A stretch of DNA of 12,496 bases from the NCBI GenBank assembly GCA_934489735.1, contig CAKSSR010000042.1:1-12496 (forward strand). The letters run 5' to 3'. Positions within the stretch are counted from its first letter, which is position 1; each line of letters starts with the position of its first letter. The stretch comes from an uncultured Eubacteriales bacterium (lineage in GTDB: Bacteria; Bacillota; Clostridia; Oscillospirales; Acutalibacteraceae). Under the pieces are notes generated by a model that saw only the letters and a program-made list of their open reading frames with translations, made no database searches and was not told where the DNA came from. Positions 6,439-12,496 of the stretch are shown here, one piece after another. The position numbers and the translations under genes are program-made.

Positions 6439-7593
6439 TTAATTATGTTTTTTCTTATACAGAGTCACCGATATGTAAAAAATCGTAAATATGCCGAGTA
6501 CAAATACTAACATTGCCGGATTTGATTTGCTTCCGATCTTAACACACAGCCACAAATCGTCTATCAATGCATTAATATTCTCAGGCAAATCAACAAAAAC
6601 TTGAGCTTTATTTAACACTTCCTCATCCGGATAAAACAATTTGTTATCTAATATTGACTTATCCAAAGATTCCTTTACATCTGTCAATGGGGTCGAATAT
6701 CCTGTCTTCTTTACATTAGCCAATGCTATATCATGATTGCACATGAAGTTAATATATGCTTCTGCTTCCTGAGGATACATAGAATTAGTTGGAATACACA
6801 TGGCATCTATAAACATATTCGTACCGTTTTTAGGTATTACGAATCCCAAGCTTGGATTTGACTTCATCAAAGTAACTGCGTCCCCAGAGTAATATGGAGC
6901 AATATAAGCCTCGTTGTTACCCATCTTATCAAAAATTTGATCCATCACATACGATTGTATAAGTGGTCTCTGCTTATCCAATTCTTCTGCTGCCCTTTGC
7001 CATTCATTTTCATTCTCTGTATTTATAGAGTGTCCCAATCTCAAATGGGAGATAGCAAATGCATCTCTAGCATTGTCAAACATTAATATCTTTCCTTTAT
7101 ATTTATCATTCCATAGAATATTCCAGTCTATTTCTTCTTCCGGCTCATCAACTTTATCTTTATTATAAAATATTCCTACAAGTCCCCAGACATATGGTAC
7201 AGAATACAAGTTATCCGGGTCGTAGACAGGATTAACAAATCTCTTATCGATCTTAGAAAAGTTTGGAATATTCTTAAAATTCAATTTCCTCAGCATACCA
7301 TTCTTAATCAATTTCGATATCATGTAGTCAGAAGGTATAATAACGTCATAATTTGCCCCTTTACTTAATAATTTAGCATAAAGTTCTTCATTATTTTGGA
7401 AAGTCGTATAATTTACTTTTATTCCAGTCATCTTAGTAAATTCTTCGTTGGCATTTATCATTCCTTCCTTACCATCTGCTATAAACTCCCCCCAGCTATA
7501 GACATTTATCACTTTATCGCCGCCAGCCAAGATATTCATAAATGTTATAGAAAATAGTAATACAAGTGTCATCATGCATCTTAAAATTTTCAA
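6439..7593 (-). CDS. PotD-like polyamine-binding protein with C-terminal membrane anchor
   Basis: A 384-residue extracellular solute-binding protein of the spermidine/putrescine (PotD) group. Family marks in order are VYSWGEFI at 31-38, IIPSDYMISKL at 85-95, SVPYVWGLVGIFYNK at 131-145, DNARDA at 173-178, YYSGDA at 234-239 and FIDAMCIP at 261-268. In the last motif the usual binding-site Trp is Phe, while the Asp is kept. An N-terminal signal segment (about 7-23) ends ILAGGD, with no Cys where the family's lipobox Cys normally lies. Instead residues about 359-379 form a hydrophobic segment followed by KKKH, a stop-transfer anchor. The start is TTG, because GGTGGTGAT (one mismatch to the full anti-SD complement) lies just upstream. 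No PotA, PotB or PotC gene is in the window, so either the permease is elsewhere or the protein acts as a sensor or scavenger. VanZ-like gene follows. Confidence 0.85.
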   Translation of the reverse strand: MKILRCMMTLVLLFSITFMNILAGGDKVINVYSWGEFIADGKEGMINANEEFTKMTGIKVNYTTFQNNEELYAKLLSKGANYDVIIPSDYMISKLIKNGMLRKLNFKNIPNFSKIDKRFVNPVYDPDNLYSVPYVWGLVGIFYNKDKVDEPEEEIDWNILWNDKYKGKILMFDNARDAFAISHLRLGHSINTENENEWQRAAEELDKQRPLIQSYVMDQIFDKMGNNEAYIAPYYSGDAVTLMKSNPSLGFVIPKNGTNMFIDAMCIPTNSMYPQEAEAYINFMCNHDIALANVKKTGYSTPLTDVKESLDKSILDNKLFYPDEEVLNKAQVFVDLPENINALIDDLWLCVKIGSKSNPAMLVFVLGIFTIFYISVTLYKKKHN

Positions 7594-7623
7594 TTATTTA
7601 TCACCACCAACAATATTTTCTTA

Positions 7624-7632
7624 ATTATATCA
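7624..7632 (-). promoter_or_regulatory. Secondary extended -10 element upstream of the PotD-like gene
   Basis: TGATATAAT on the - strand (7632-7624) is an extended -10 with a perfect hexamer; the -35 position (GAATGT) is poor. It would give a leader of about 25 bases and may be a second start next to the 7701-7673 promoter. Confidence 0.35.
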
Positions 7633-7672
7633 TTCGTCAACTGTTAACATTCGTTACAATTCTCATAAAGAG

Positions 7673-7701
7673 ATTATACATCCTTATTCAACTTATTTCA
7701 A
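7673..7701 (-). promoter_or_regulatory. Promoter of the PotD-like gene
   Basis: On the - strand TTGAAA (7701-7696), a 17-base spacer ending in TG, and TATAAT (7678-7673). This is 11 of 12 to consensus. It lies between the terminator of the repeat-protein gene and the TTG start, about 80 bases before the latter. Confidence 0.65.
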
Positions 7702-7709
7702 GTACATTA

Positions 7710-7751
7710 AAAAATTGTAAAATATAAAAGCCGGTTTATTTCAACCGACTT
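7710..7751 (-). terminator. Terminator of the 731-residue repeat-protein gene
   Basis: On the - strand AAGTCGGTT (7751-7743) pairs over its full length with AACCGGCTT (7736-7728), one pair being U-G; on the + strand that position is a C-A mismatch. TTATATTTTACAATTTTTT follows. It is related in sequence to the hairpin after the paralogous gene at 10346. Confidence 0.7.
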
Positions 7752-7875
7752 CTTTAATATTACATTTTCAAACATTTTGCTTGTTTTATTGCTACTTACT
7801 CTTTAACATTACAATTCTTAATCAACATTTCTCTTGCATACCAATAGCCGTTACTTATGGCTTATATTCAAGTAC

Positions 7876-10071
7876 TTATACCTGCCTTTGCTTTTTTGCT
7901 TGCCTTTCTTCAACATTGCCACTGGTATTCGGTCTTGCACGTTTTCTTGTTCTTAAGTTCGAATAACTATTTAGTGGGTTATTCATTATATTGCTAAATG
8001 ATTCTGCTATTCTCCTTGCCAGTCCTTCTTCCGTATGACAACTTACAATCACTCTTGCATATTCACTTGCATACCAGACATCCTTTCCATTTACTATTTC
8101 ATTTCCAAATATTCTTGCTCGTTCTCTTGCTTCCCTTTCTTCAATATTTTCACATACAGTCAATCTTGCATATTCAGTTGCATACCAAACCTCCTTTCCA
8201 CTTGTTACTTCATTTTCAAGTATTCTTGCTCGTTCTCTTGCTTCCATTTCTTTAATATTTTCAGATACAGTCAATCTTGCATATTCGGCTGCATACCAAT
8301 AGCCAGTCCCTGGTTTAGCCATTTCTTTTTCAAACACTTCTGCTTGTTTTCTAGCTTGTTCTTCCTTGATATTAAAAGATTTAATTAGCCTTGCATATTC
8401 TGTTGCATACGGATAACTGTGCCCTTTTATAGTCATTTCATCTGCAATTATTTTTGCCTGTTCCCTTGCTTGTTCTTCCTTTATATTACAATCCACAACC
8501 AATCTTGCGTACTCTCTTGCACACCAATAGCCAGTCCCTGGCCTAGCTATTTCATTTGCAAATATTCCTGCTTGTTTTCTAGCTTGTTCTTCTCTAATAT
8601 TATAAGATTTAATTAACCTTGCATATTCTGTTGCATACAAATAACTGTTCCCTTTAATCAGTTCATCTACAATTATCTTTGCCTGTTCCCTTGCTTGTCC
8701 TTCCTTAACATTACAATCCACAACCAATCTTGCATATTCTCTTGCATACCAATGGCCAACCCCTGGCCTAGCCATTTCTTTTACAAATACTTCTGCTTGT
8801 TTTCTTGCTTTATCTTCTTCAACATTGCAATTTACAACTAATCTTGCATATTCTTTCGCATAATCAGGACTTCTTCTATCTCTAATTACTTCAGTTTCAA
8901 TTATCTTTGCCTGTTCCCTAGCTTGTTCTTCTTTAACATTACAATTCACAACCAATCTTGCATATTCTCTTGCATACCAATAGCCAATCCCTGGCTTAGC
9001 CATTTCTTTTGCAAATACTTCTGCTTGTTTTCTTGCTCGCGCTTCTTCAACTCTACAAGCCACAACCAGTCTTGCATATTCTTCTGCATAAAGATAATCA
9101 GTTCCTGGCCTAGCCATCTCTTTTTTAAATATTTCTGCCCGTCTTCTTGCCTGATCTTCTCTAACCTTACAATCTACAACCAATCTTGCATATTCTTCTG
9201 CATAAAGACAATCAGTTCCTGGCCTAGCCATCTCTTTTTTAAATATTTCTGCCCGTCTTCTTGCCTGATCTTCTCTAACCTTACAATCTACAACCAATCT
9301 TGCATATTCTCTTGCATACCAATAACCGCTCCGTCTATATTCTTGTTCAAACACTTTTGTCTGTCTTCTTGCCTGTTTCTCTTCAGTATGACATTTTACA
9401 ATCAATCTTGCATATTCTGATGCATAATTATAACTCTTTCCGCTTTCATTCGCCTCAAATTCAAATATTTCATATATTTTTGCTTGTTCCCTTGCTTCTT
9501 CTTCTTTAACATTACAATCTACAATTAGCCTCGCATATTCTCTTGCATAACAATAACTAGTCTCTGGGTTAGCCATTTCTTTTGCAAATACTTCTACTTG
9601 CTTTCTTGCCTGATCTTCTTTAACTTTACAACTTACAACTAATCTTGCATATTCTCTTGCATACCAATAATTATTCCCTGACTTAGCCATCTCATCTCTA
9701 AATATTTCCGCTTGTTTTCTTGCCATATCTTCTTTAATTCTGCTATTTACAATCAATCTTGCATATTCGTTTGCATACCAATAATCAGTCCCTGGCTTAG
9801 CCAGCTCACTTCTAAGTATTTCTACTTCTTTTCTTGCATGACCTTCTCTAGCTTTACAACGCCTAACTAATGTTGCATTTTTCTTTGCACGAGGAAGACT
9901 CATATATATTTTCTTTCCCTCCTCGACCATTCTTTCTTCCCTTTCCCTTTCTGATTCACTTGCTTGTAGCTTTAAATTGTTTTCATTATTATCGGTTGCT
10001 AAAACTGACACTCCTGAAATCATTGTTGACAAACATAGTGCACAAATAGAAGCTTTAATTAATTTTTTCAT
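7876..10071 (-). CDS. Secreted tandem-repeat (YAxEYARL) helical protein, 731 aa
   Basis: I do not recognise a named family. Residues 1-25 are a signal peptide (Lys-Lys start, hydrophobic core, likely cut after VSVLA). Residues 26-60 are highly charged and 61-96 look like a degenerate repeat. Sixteen repeats follow (97-702), mostly 38 residues (range 36-41), with the pattern Y-W-Y-A-x-E-Y-A-R-L-V-V-x-C-N-V-K-E-x-x-A-R-x-Q-A-x-I-F-x-x-E-M and a Pro-Gly or Gly-x-Ser link. Each unit reads as two helices, so the whole should be an alpha-solenoid, loosely like TPR or Sel1 repeats but without their Gly and Pro signatures. Position 14 is Cys in 11 of 16 repeats. The tail (703-731) is strongly basic (RKRAR, KKQR). 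There is no membrane anchor, LPXTG or lipobox. GGAGG lies seven bases before the ATG. A paralogue ends 274 bases upstream. A role in surface binding or secreted interaction is only a guess. Confidence 0.85.
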   Translation of the reverse strand: MKKLIKASICALCLSTMISGVSVLATDNNENNLKLQASESEREREERMVEEGKKIYMSLPRAKKNATLVRRCKAREGHARKEVEILRSELAKPGTDYWYANEYARLIVNSRIKEDMARKQAEIFRDEMAKSGNNYWYAREYARLVVSCKVKEDQARKQVEVFAKEMANPETSYCYAREYARLIVDCNVKEEEAREQAKIYEIFEFEANESGKSYNYASEYARLIVKCHTEEKQARRQTKVFEQEYRRSGYWYAREYARLVVDCKVREDQARRRAEIFKKEMARPGTDCLYAEEYARLVVDCKVREDQARRRAEIFKKEMARPGTDYLYAEEYARLVVACRVEEARARKQAEVFAKEMAKPGIGYWYAREYARLVVNCNVKEEQAREQAKIIETEVIRDRRSPDYAKEYARLVVNCNVEEDKARKQAEVFVKEMARPGVGHWYAREYARLVVDCNVKEGQAREQAKIIVDELIKGNSYLYATEYARLIKSYNIREEQARKQAGIFANEIARPGTGYWCAREYARLVVDCNIKEEQAREQAKIIADEMTIKGHSYPYATEYARLIKSFNIKEEQARKQAEVFEKEMAKPGTGYWYAAEYARLTVSENIKEMEARERARILENEVTSGKEVWYATEYARLTVCENIEEREARERARIFGNEIVNGKDVWYASEYARVIVSCHTEEGLARRIAESFSNIMNNPLNSYSNLRTRKRARPNTSGNVEERQAKKQRQV
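7966..9783 (-). repeat. Array of 16 coding repeats, about 114 bp each
   Basis: Units begin at about residues 97, 135, 173, 214, 250, 288, 326, 364, 402, 440, 477, 515, 553, 591, 628 and 665. Unit lengths always keep the reading frame. Between residues 364 and 590 the units alternate between an AREQAKII form and an ARKQAxxF form, a two-repeat period of 75-76 residues. The last three units (591-702) are more divergent. Confidence 0.85.
9097..9324 (-). repeat. Near-identical 114-bp tandem duplication (repeats 5 and 6)
   Basis: The block starting at 9101 recurs at 9215 with no difference for about 100 bases, and with one t/c change in the 30 bases before it. Both copies encode VVDCKVREDQARRRAEIF and the same link. 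The neighbours differ far more, so this is the youngest duplication in the array. Confidence 0.85.
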
Positions 10072-10121
10072 CTTAATTCCTCCAAATTCTTTCTTTTTAC
10101 ATTCCCGATTGCTGATAACTT

Positions 10122-10149
10122 AATATATTTCCTCTCAACGATTCATCAA
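10122..10149 (-). promoter_or_regulatory. Candidate promoter of the 731-residue repeat-protein gene
   Basis: On the - strand TTGATG (10149-10144), a 16-base spacer and TATATT (10127-10122) lie about 50 bases before the ATG, with GGAGG (10083-10079) in between. The match is moderate. An alternative TTGTAA/TAATAT pair lies further upstream. Confidence 0.4.
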
Positions 10150-10314
10150 GCTTAGCAGAATTTTAATATTAATTTCAAACAAGTTCCATTACAATAGCTT
10201 ATATATTTATACTTTTTGGTGAATAAATCAAGCTTTACATCACTTTTTTTCTATCATTTGCCTGTTTTTTTCACCTTTTATCAATCCTCCGTTTAAGTAT
10301 TCCAATGGAATATT

Positions 10315-10339
10315 AAAGCTGGCCATCTTCAACCGGCTT
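10315..10339 (-). terminator. Hairpin after the upstream repeat-protein gene
   Basis: AAGCCGG (10339-10333) pairs with CCAGCTT (10322-10316) except for one C-A mismatch, followed by only TTTAATATT on the - strand. On the + strand the stem pairs fully (one G-U) and runs into C plus seven T (10341-10347), so it may also stop antisense transcription entering the gene. It shares CGGTTGAA, CC and GCTTT with the terminator at 7751-7728. Confidence 0.45.
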
Positions 10340-10345
10340 CTTTTT

Positions 10346-12496
10346 TTATAAAATTTTGCCCGATGCCACATCTCTTTCTAAACTTTCAGCTTCTCTTTTA
10401 GCCGTATCGCTATCATATCCTGCAAAGGCCACTAAAAATGAATAACAGTTTGCAAAAACATAACTCCTTCCAAATTCCAACACTTCTCTCTCAAATATTT
10501 TTGCCTGTCTCATAGCTGACCCTGGTTGTCTATTTTGTAATATCAAGCTTGCATAATACCTAGAGTAAACTTGGCTGTTGCCTTGCTCAAGTTGTTCTTC
10601 ATATATACTCGCACCTCTTGATGCTGCACGTTCATTTTGTCCCTCTTTTACAATTGTCTCAGCAAAGCATAATGAATATTGATAACTATATCCCATACGT
10701 CTTTTTATATCAAATATTCTTGCGATAGTGCTAGCAACTATACACGGTTCCTGGCATTCAACAACCTCGTATGAATATATTGTTGCATAATTTGAATTTC
10801 TACCACATTTTATCTCTTGCTCGTAAATTCTCGCACGTCCTTTTGCTTGAAATATATCAGTTTCTGAACACATTTCCAATCTAGCATACTCACTTGCATA
10901 ATGAAATCCATGCCCTTGATCCATTAACTCCTTAATTATTTCAATTCTATCTCTTGCTTTTTCAGGATCCAGCTTCTCTATTCTTGTCAATCTAACATAT
11001 TCTCTTGCCAGATTGAAATCTTCATATACCGAGAGTTCTTTCTTTATTGCCTCAACCAATTCCCTTGCTTTCGATTCATCAATTAATTCTTCAACAACTA
11101 GCCTTGCATATTCAGCTGCAATATCATAATCCTCGCCTTTTTCAAATGTTTCTTGCAATATTTTAGCCCGTCTTTTCGCTTGCACATCTTCCACAGCATA
11201 TCTTGATATCAAGCCAATATAATTAGATAAATAATCATCTTTTTCTCTAAATTTTAATTTATCATCCACCTTAGGCTTTCCATATATAAGCATATCGTTA
11301 ATGTTTCCTATTTTGTAACCATTTTTCAATGTTGCATATTCATATGCATAAATACTATTCTTACTTTTTCTCAATGCTCTCTCATATATTTTACTACATC
11401 TTTCTGCTCTCTTTTCAGCATCTTTTTCACTGACGCCATTGGCTATTGCAAATGCATATTCCTTTGCATAAATTTCAGTCTTTTCCTCTGCCAATTTCTC
11501 AAAATACATATCCACCTGAATCCTTGCCTTTTCCTTTTCAGACTTATATTCTTCAACTAACCTCGCATATTCCTGCGCATATAAACGATCCTTTCCATTT
11601 TTAATAATTTCACTTTCAACTATTCTTGCCTGTCTCTTTGCTTGTCCTTTTGCAACTTTACAAGCCACAATCAATCTTGCATATTCACTTGCATACCAAT
11701 AACTATTTCCTCTTAACTCTCGTTCAAATACTTCTGCCTGCTTCCTTGCTAGACTGTCTCTAATTCCACAATTCACAACCAATCTCGCGTATTCATTTGC
11801 ATATTCATAACTTTGCCCCATTTGAGTTACTTCATATTCGATTAATTCTGCCCTCCTCCTTGCTTGCCTTTCTTCAACATTACATCCTACATTTAATCTC
11901 GCATATTCTCTTGCATAACAATAACTATTTCCTTTTAATTCTCGTTCAAATACTTCTGCCTGCTCCCTTGCTAGATCATCTTGAACGTTGCATTCCACAG
12001 TCAGCCTTGCATATTCGCTTGCATATTCATAACTTTTCCCTTTTTTAGTTACTTCATCTTCAATTACTTCTACTCGTCTCCTTGCTTGCCCTTCTTCAAC
12101 ATTCCAATCTACAACCAGCATTGCATATTCCCTTGCATATTCATAGCTTTTTCCATTTTTAATAACCTGATCTTCAATTATTTTTGCCTGTCTCTTTGCT
12201 CGCTCTTTTTCAACATTACAAGCCACAGTCAATCTTGCATATTCTCTTGCATACAAACAACTATTCTCCTTCAATGCCTGTTCAAATACTTTTGCCTGTA
12301 TCTTTGCTTTTTCATCCTCAATATTGCATCCCACATTCAGTCTCGCATATTCTATTGCATACCAATAACTATTTCCTCTTAATTCTCGTTCAAATACTTC
12401 TGCTTGCTTCCTTGCTAGGCTGTCTTTAATTCCACAATCCACAACCAATCTTGCATATTCACTTGCATATTCATAACTTTGTCCCATTTGAGTTAC
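10346..12496 (-). CDS. Second tandem-repeat (YAxEYARL) helical protein, 5' end outside window
   Basis: The frame is open to the last base of the window, and its final three codons (Val-Thr-Gln) continue a repeat, so the Met at 12487 is internal and the true start is missing. The visible 716 residues hold about 19 repeats of 36-40 residues of the same type as the neighbouring gene. The first eight or nine (12475 down to about 11470) are regular, with YEYASEYARL, YWYA and YCYA variants, and Cys at position 14 in seven of the first eight. A degenerate stretch follows (about 11470-11220, IYAYEYATLKNGYKIG), then seven or eight diverged repeats down to the stop, losing the EYARL core (for example YSYEVVEC, CFAETIV, YYASLIL). 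The C-terminus (AKREAESLERDVASGKIL) is not basic and has no anchor. Export is inferred from the paralogue, not seen. The gene is probably several hundred residues longer. Function is unknown. Confidence 0.8.
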   Translation of the reverse strand, partial: VTQMGQSYEYASEYARLVVDCGIKDSLARKQAEVFERELRGNSYWYAIEYARLNVGCNIEDEKAKIQAKVFEQALKENSCLYAREYARLTVACNVEKERAKRQAKIIEDQVIKNGKSYEYAREYAMLVVDWNVEEGQARRRVEVIEDEVTKKGKSYEYASEYARLTVECNVQDDLAREQAEVFERELKGNSYCYAREYARLNVGCNVEERQARRRAELIEYEVTQMGQSYEYANEYARLVVNCGIRDSLARKQAEVFERELRGNSYWYASEYARLIVACKVAKGQAKRQARIVESEIIKNGKDRLYAQEYARLVEEYKSEKEKARIQVDMYFEKLAEEKTEIYAKEYAFAIANGVSEKDAEKRAERCSKIYERALRKSKNSIYAYEYATLKNGYKIGNINDMLIYGKPKVDDKLKFREKDDYLSNYIGLISRYAVEDVQAKRRAKILQETFEKGEDYDIAAEYARLVVEELIDESKARELVEAIKKELSVYEDFNLAREYVRLTRIEKLDPEKARDRIEIIKELMDQGHGFHYASEYARLEMCSETDIFQAKGRARIYEQEIKCGRNSNYATIYSYEVVECQEPCIVASTIARIFDIKRRMGYSYQYSLCFAETIVKEGQNERAASRGASIYEEQLEQGNSQVYSRYYASLILQNRQPGSAMRQAKIFEREVLEFGRSYVFANCYSFLVAFAGYDSDTAKREAESLERDVASGKIL
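11640..12496 (-). repeat. Six-repeat (666-bp) higher-order duplication, cut by window edge
   Basis: 11761-11830 matches 12427-12496 with five differences in 70 bases, and the 60 bases below each match with four differences. The offset of 666 bases equals six repeats of 36, 36, 38, 38, 36 and 38 residues. Both copies encode VTQMGQSYEYA, and DSLARKQAEVFEREL with the same link. The match runs to the window edge, so further copies may lie outside. Confidence 0.8.

Noticed and set aside
7576..7578. Cys6 of the PotD-like protein as a lipoprotein Cys
   Set aside because: It comes before the hydrophobic core and has no lipobox context.
7781..7966. A 61-codon + strand frame before and within the end of the repeat gene
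   Set aside because: It overlaps the antisense of the basic tail and repeats, has no ribosome-binding site and no recognisable protein features.
7998..9509. Long open frames on the + strand opposite the repeat gene
   Set aside because: They are Ser/Phe/Cys/His-rich, periodic images of the repeat codons, without Shine-Dalgarno sites; the - strand has a signal peptide, GGAGG and a terminator.
7966..9783. CRISPR-like array, suggested by regular ~114-bp spacing
   Set aside because: The whole unit is repeated rather than short repeats with unique spacers, the period is a multiple of three, and the frame stays open.
11797..12429. Open frames on the + strand opposite the second repeat gene
   Set aside because: Same cause: repeated codons with few antisense stops, no ribosome-binding sites.
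7876..12496. Assignment to TPR or Sel1 repeats
   Set aside because: Length and two-helix layout are similar, but the Gly, Trp-Tyr and Pro signature positions do not line up; only a loose solenoid likeness is kept.

Overview
The window is about 30% G+C by eye. It has purine-rich Shine-Dalgarno sites, consensus sigma-A-type promoters, IS200/IS605-type element ends and a BcrAD/BadFG-HgdB-type activase/dehydratase pair. Together these point to an anaerobic low-GC Firmicute of the Clostridia or Tissierellia kind. The species cannot be fixed from the sequence. One gene is on the + strand; every other gene is on the - strand.

Layout by region. (1) 1-430: the end of an IS605-like, omega-RNA-like element without a transposase, followed by non-coding AT-rich DNA. 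(2) 469-1140 (+): a stand-alone Sfp-type phosphopantetheinyl transferase with its own extended -10 promoter. It converges on the next operon, whose terminator lies inside its last codons. (3) 5410-1162 (-): a two-gene operon for a 982-residue double-activase protein and a 426-residue HgdB-like dehydratase-related protein. Together they look like a split form of the ~1,400-residue clostridial fusion protein. (4) 5411-5900: a leader or intergenic region holding a second copy of the omega-RNA-like element (97% identical), a possible cre site, and a perfect TTGACA/TATAAT promoter that starts at the stop codon of the next gene and reads through this region toward the activase operon. (5) 7593-5901 (-): a PotD-like polyamine-binding protein that lacks a lipobox but has a C-terminal membrane anchor, then a VanZ-like membrane protein. 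(6) 12496-7876 (-): two tandem paralogous genes for long repeat proteins. One is complete (731 aa, signal peptide); the other is cut by the window edge (at least 716 aa). Both are built from a ~38-residue unit with the core YAxEYARL, which I do not recognise as a named family.

The most interesting part is the repeat-protein pair. These are helical solenoids with a Tyr-rich first helix and a Cys at the same position of most repeats, at least one is exported, and both arrays show signs of recent unit duplication and higher-order periodicity. The second point of interest is the transposase-less omega-RNA-like element sitting in the probable leader of the activase operon, downstream of the strongest consensus promoter in the window. 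The genes do not form one obvious pathway. The activase pair suggests CoA-ester metabolism of an amino-acid-fermenting anaerobe, the PotD-like/VanZ pair is an envelope unit, and the repeat proteins are probably surface or secreted accessory proteins.
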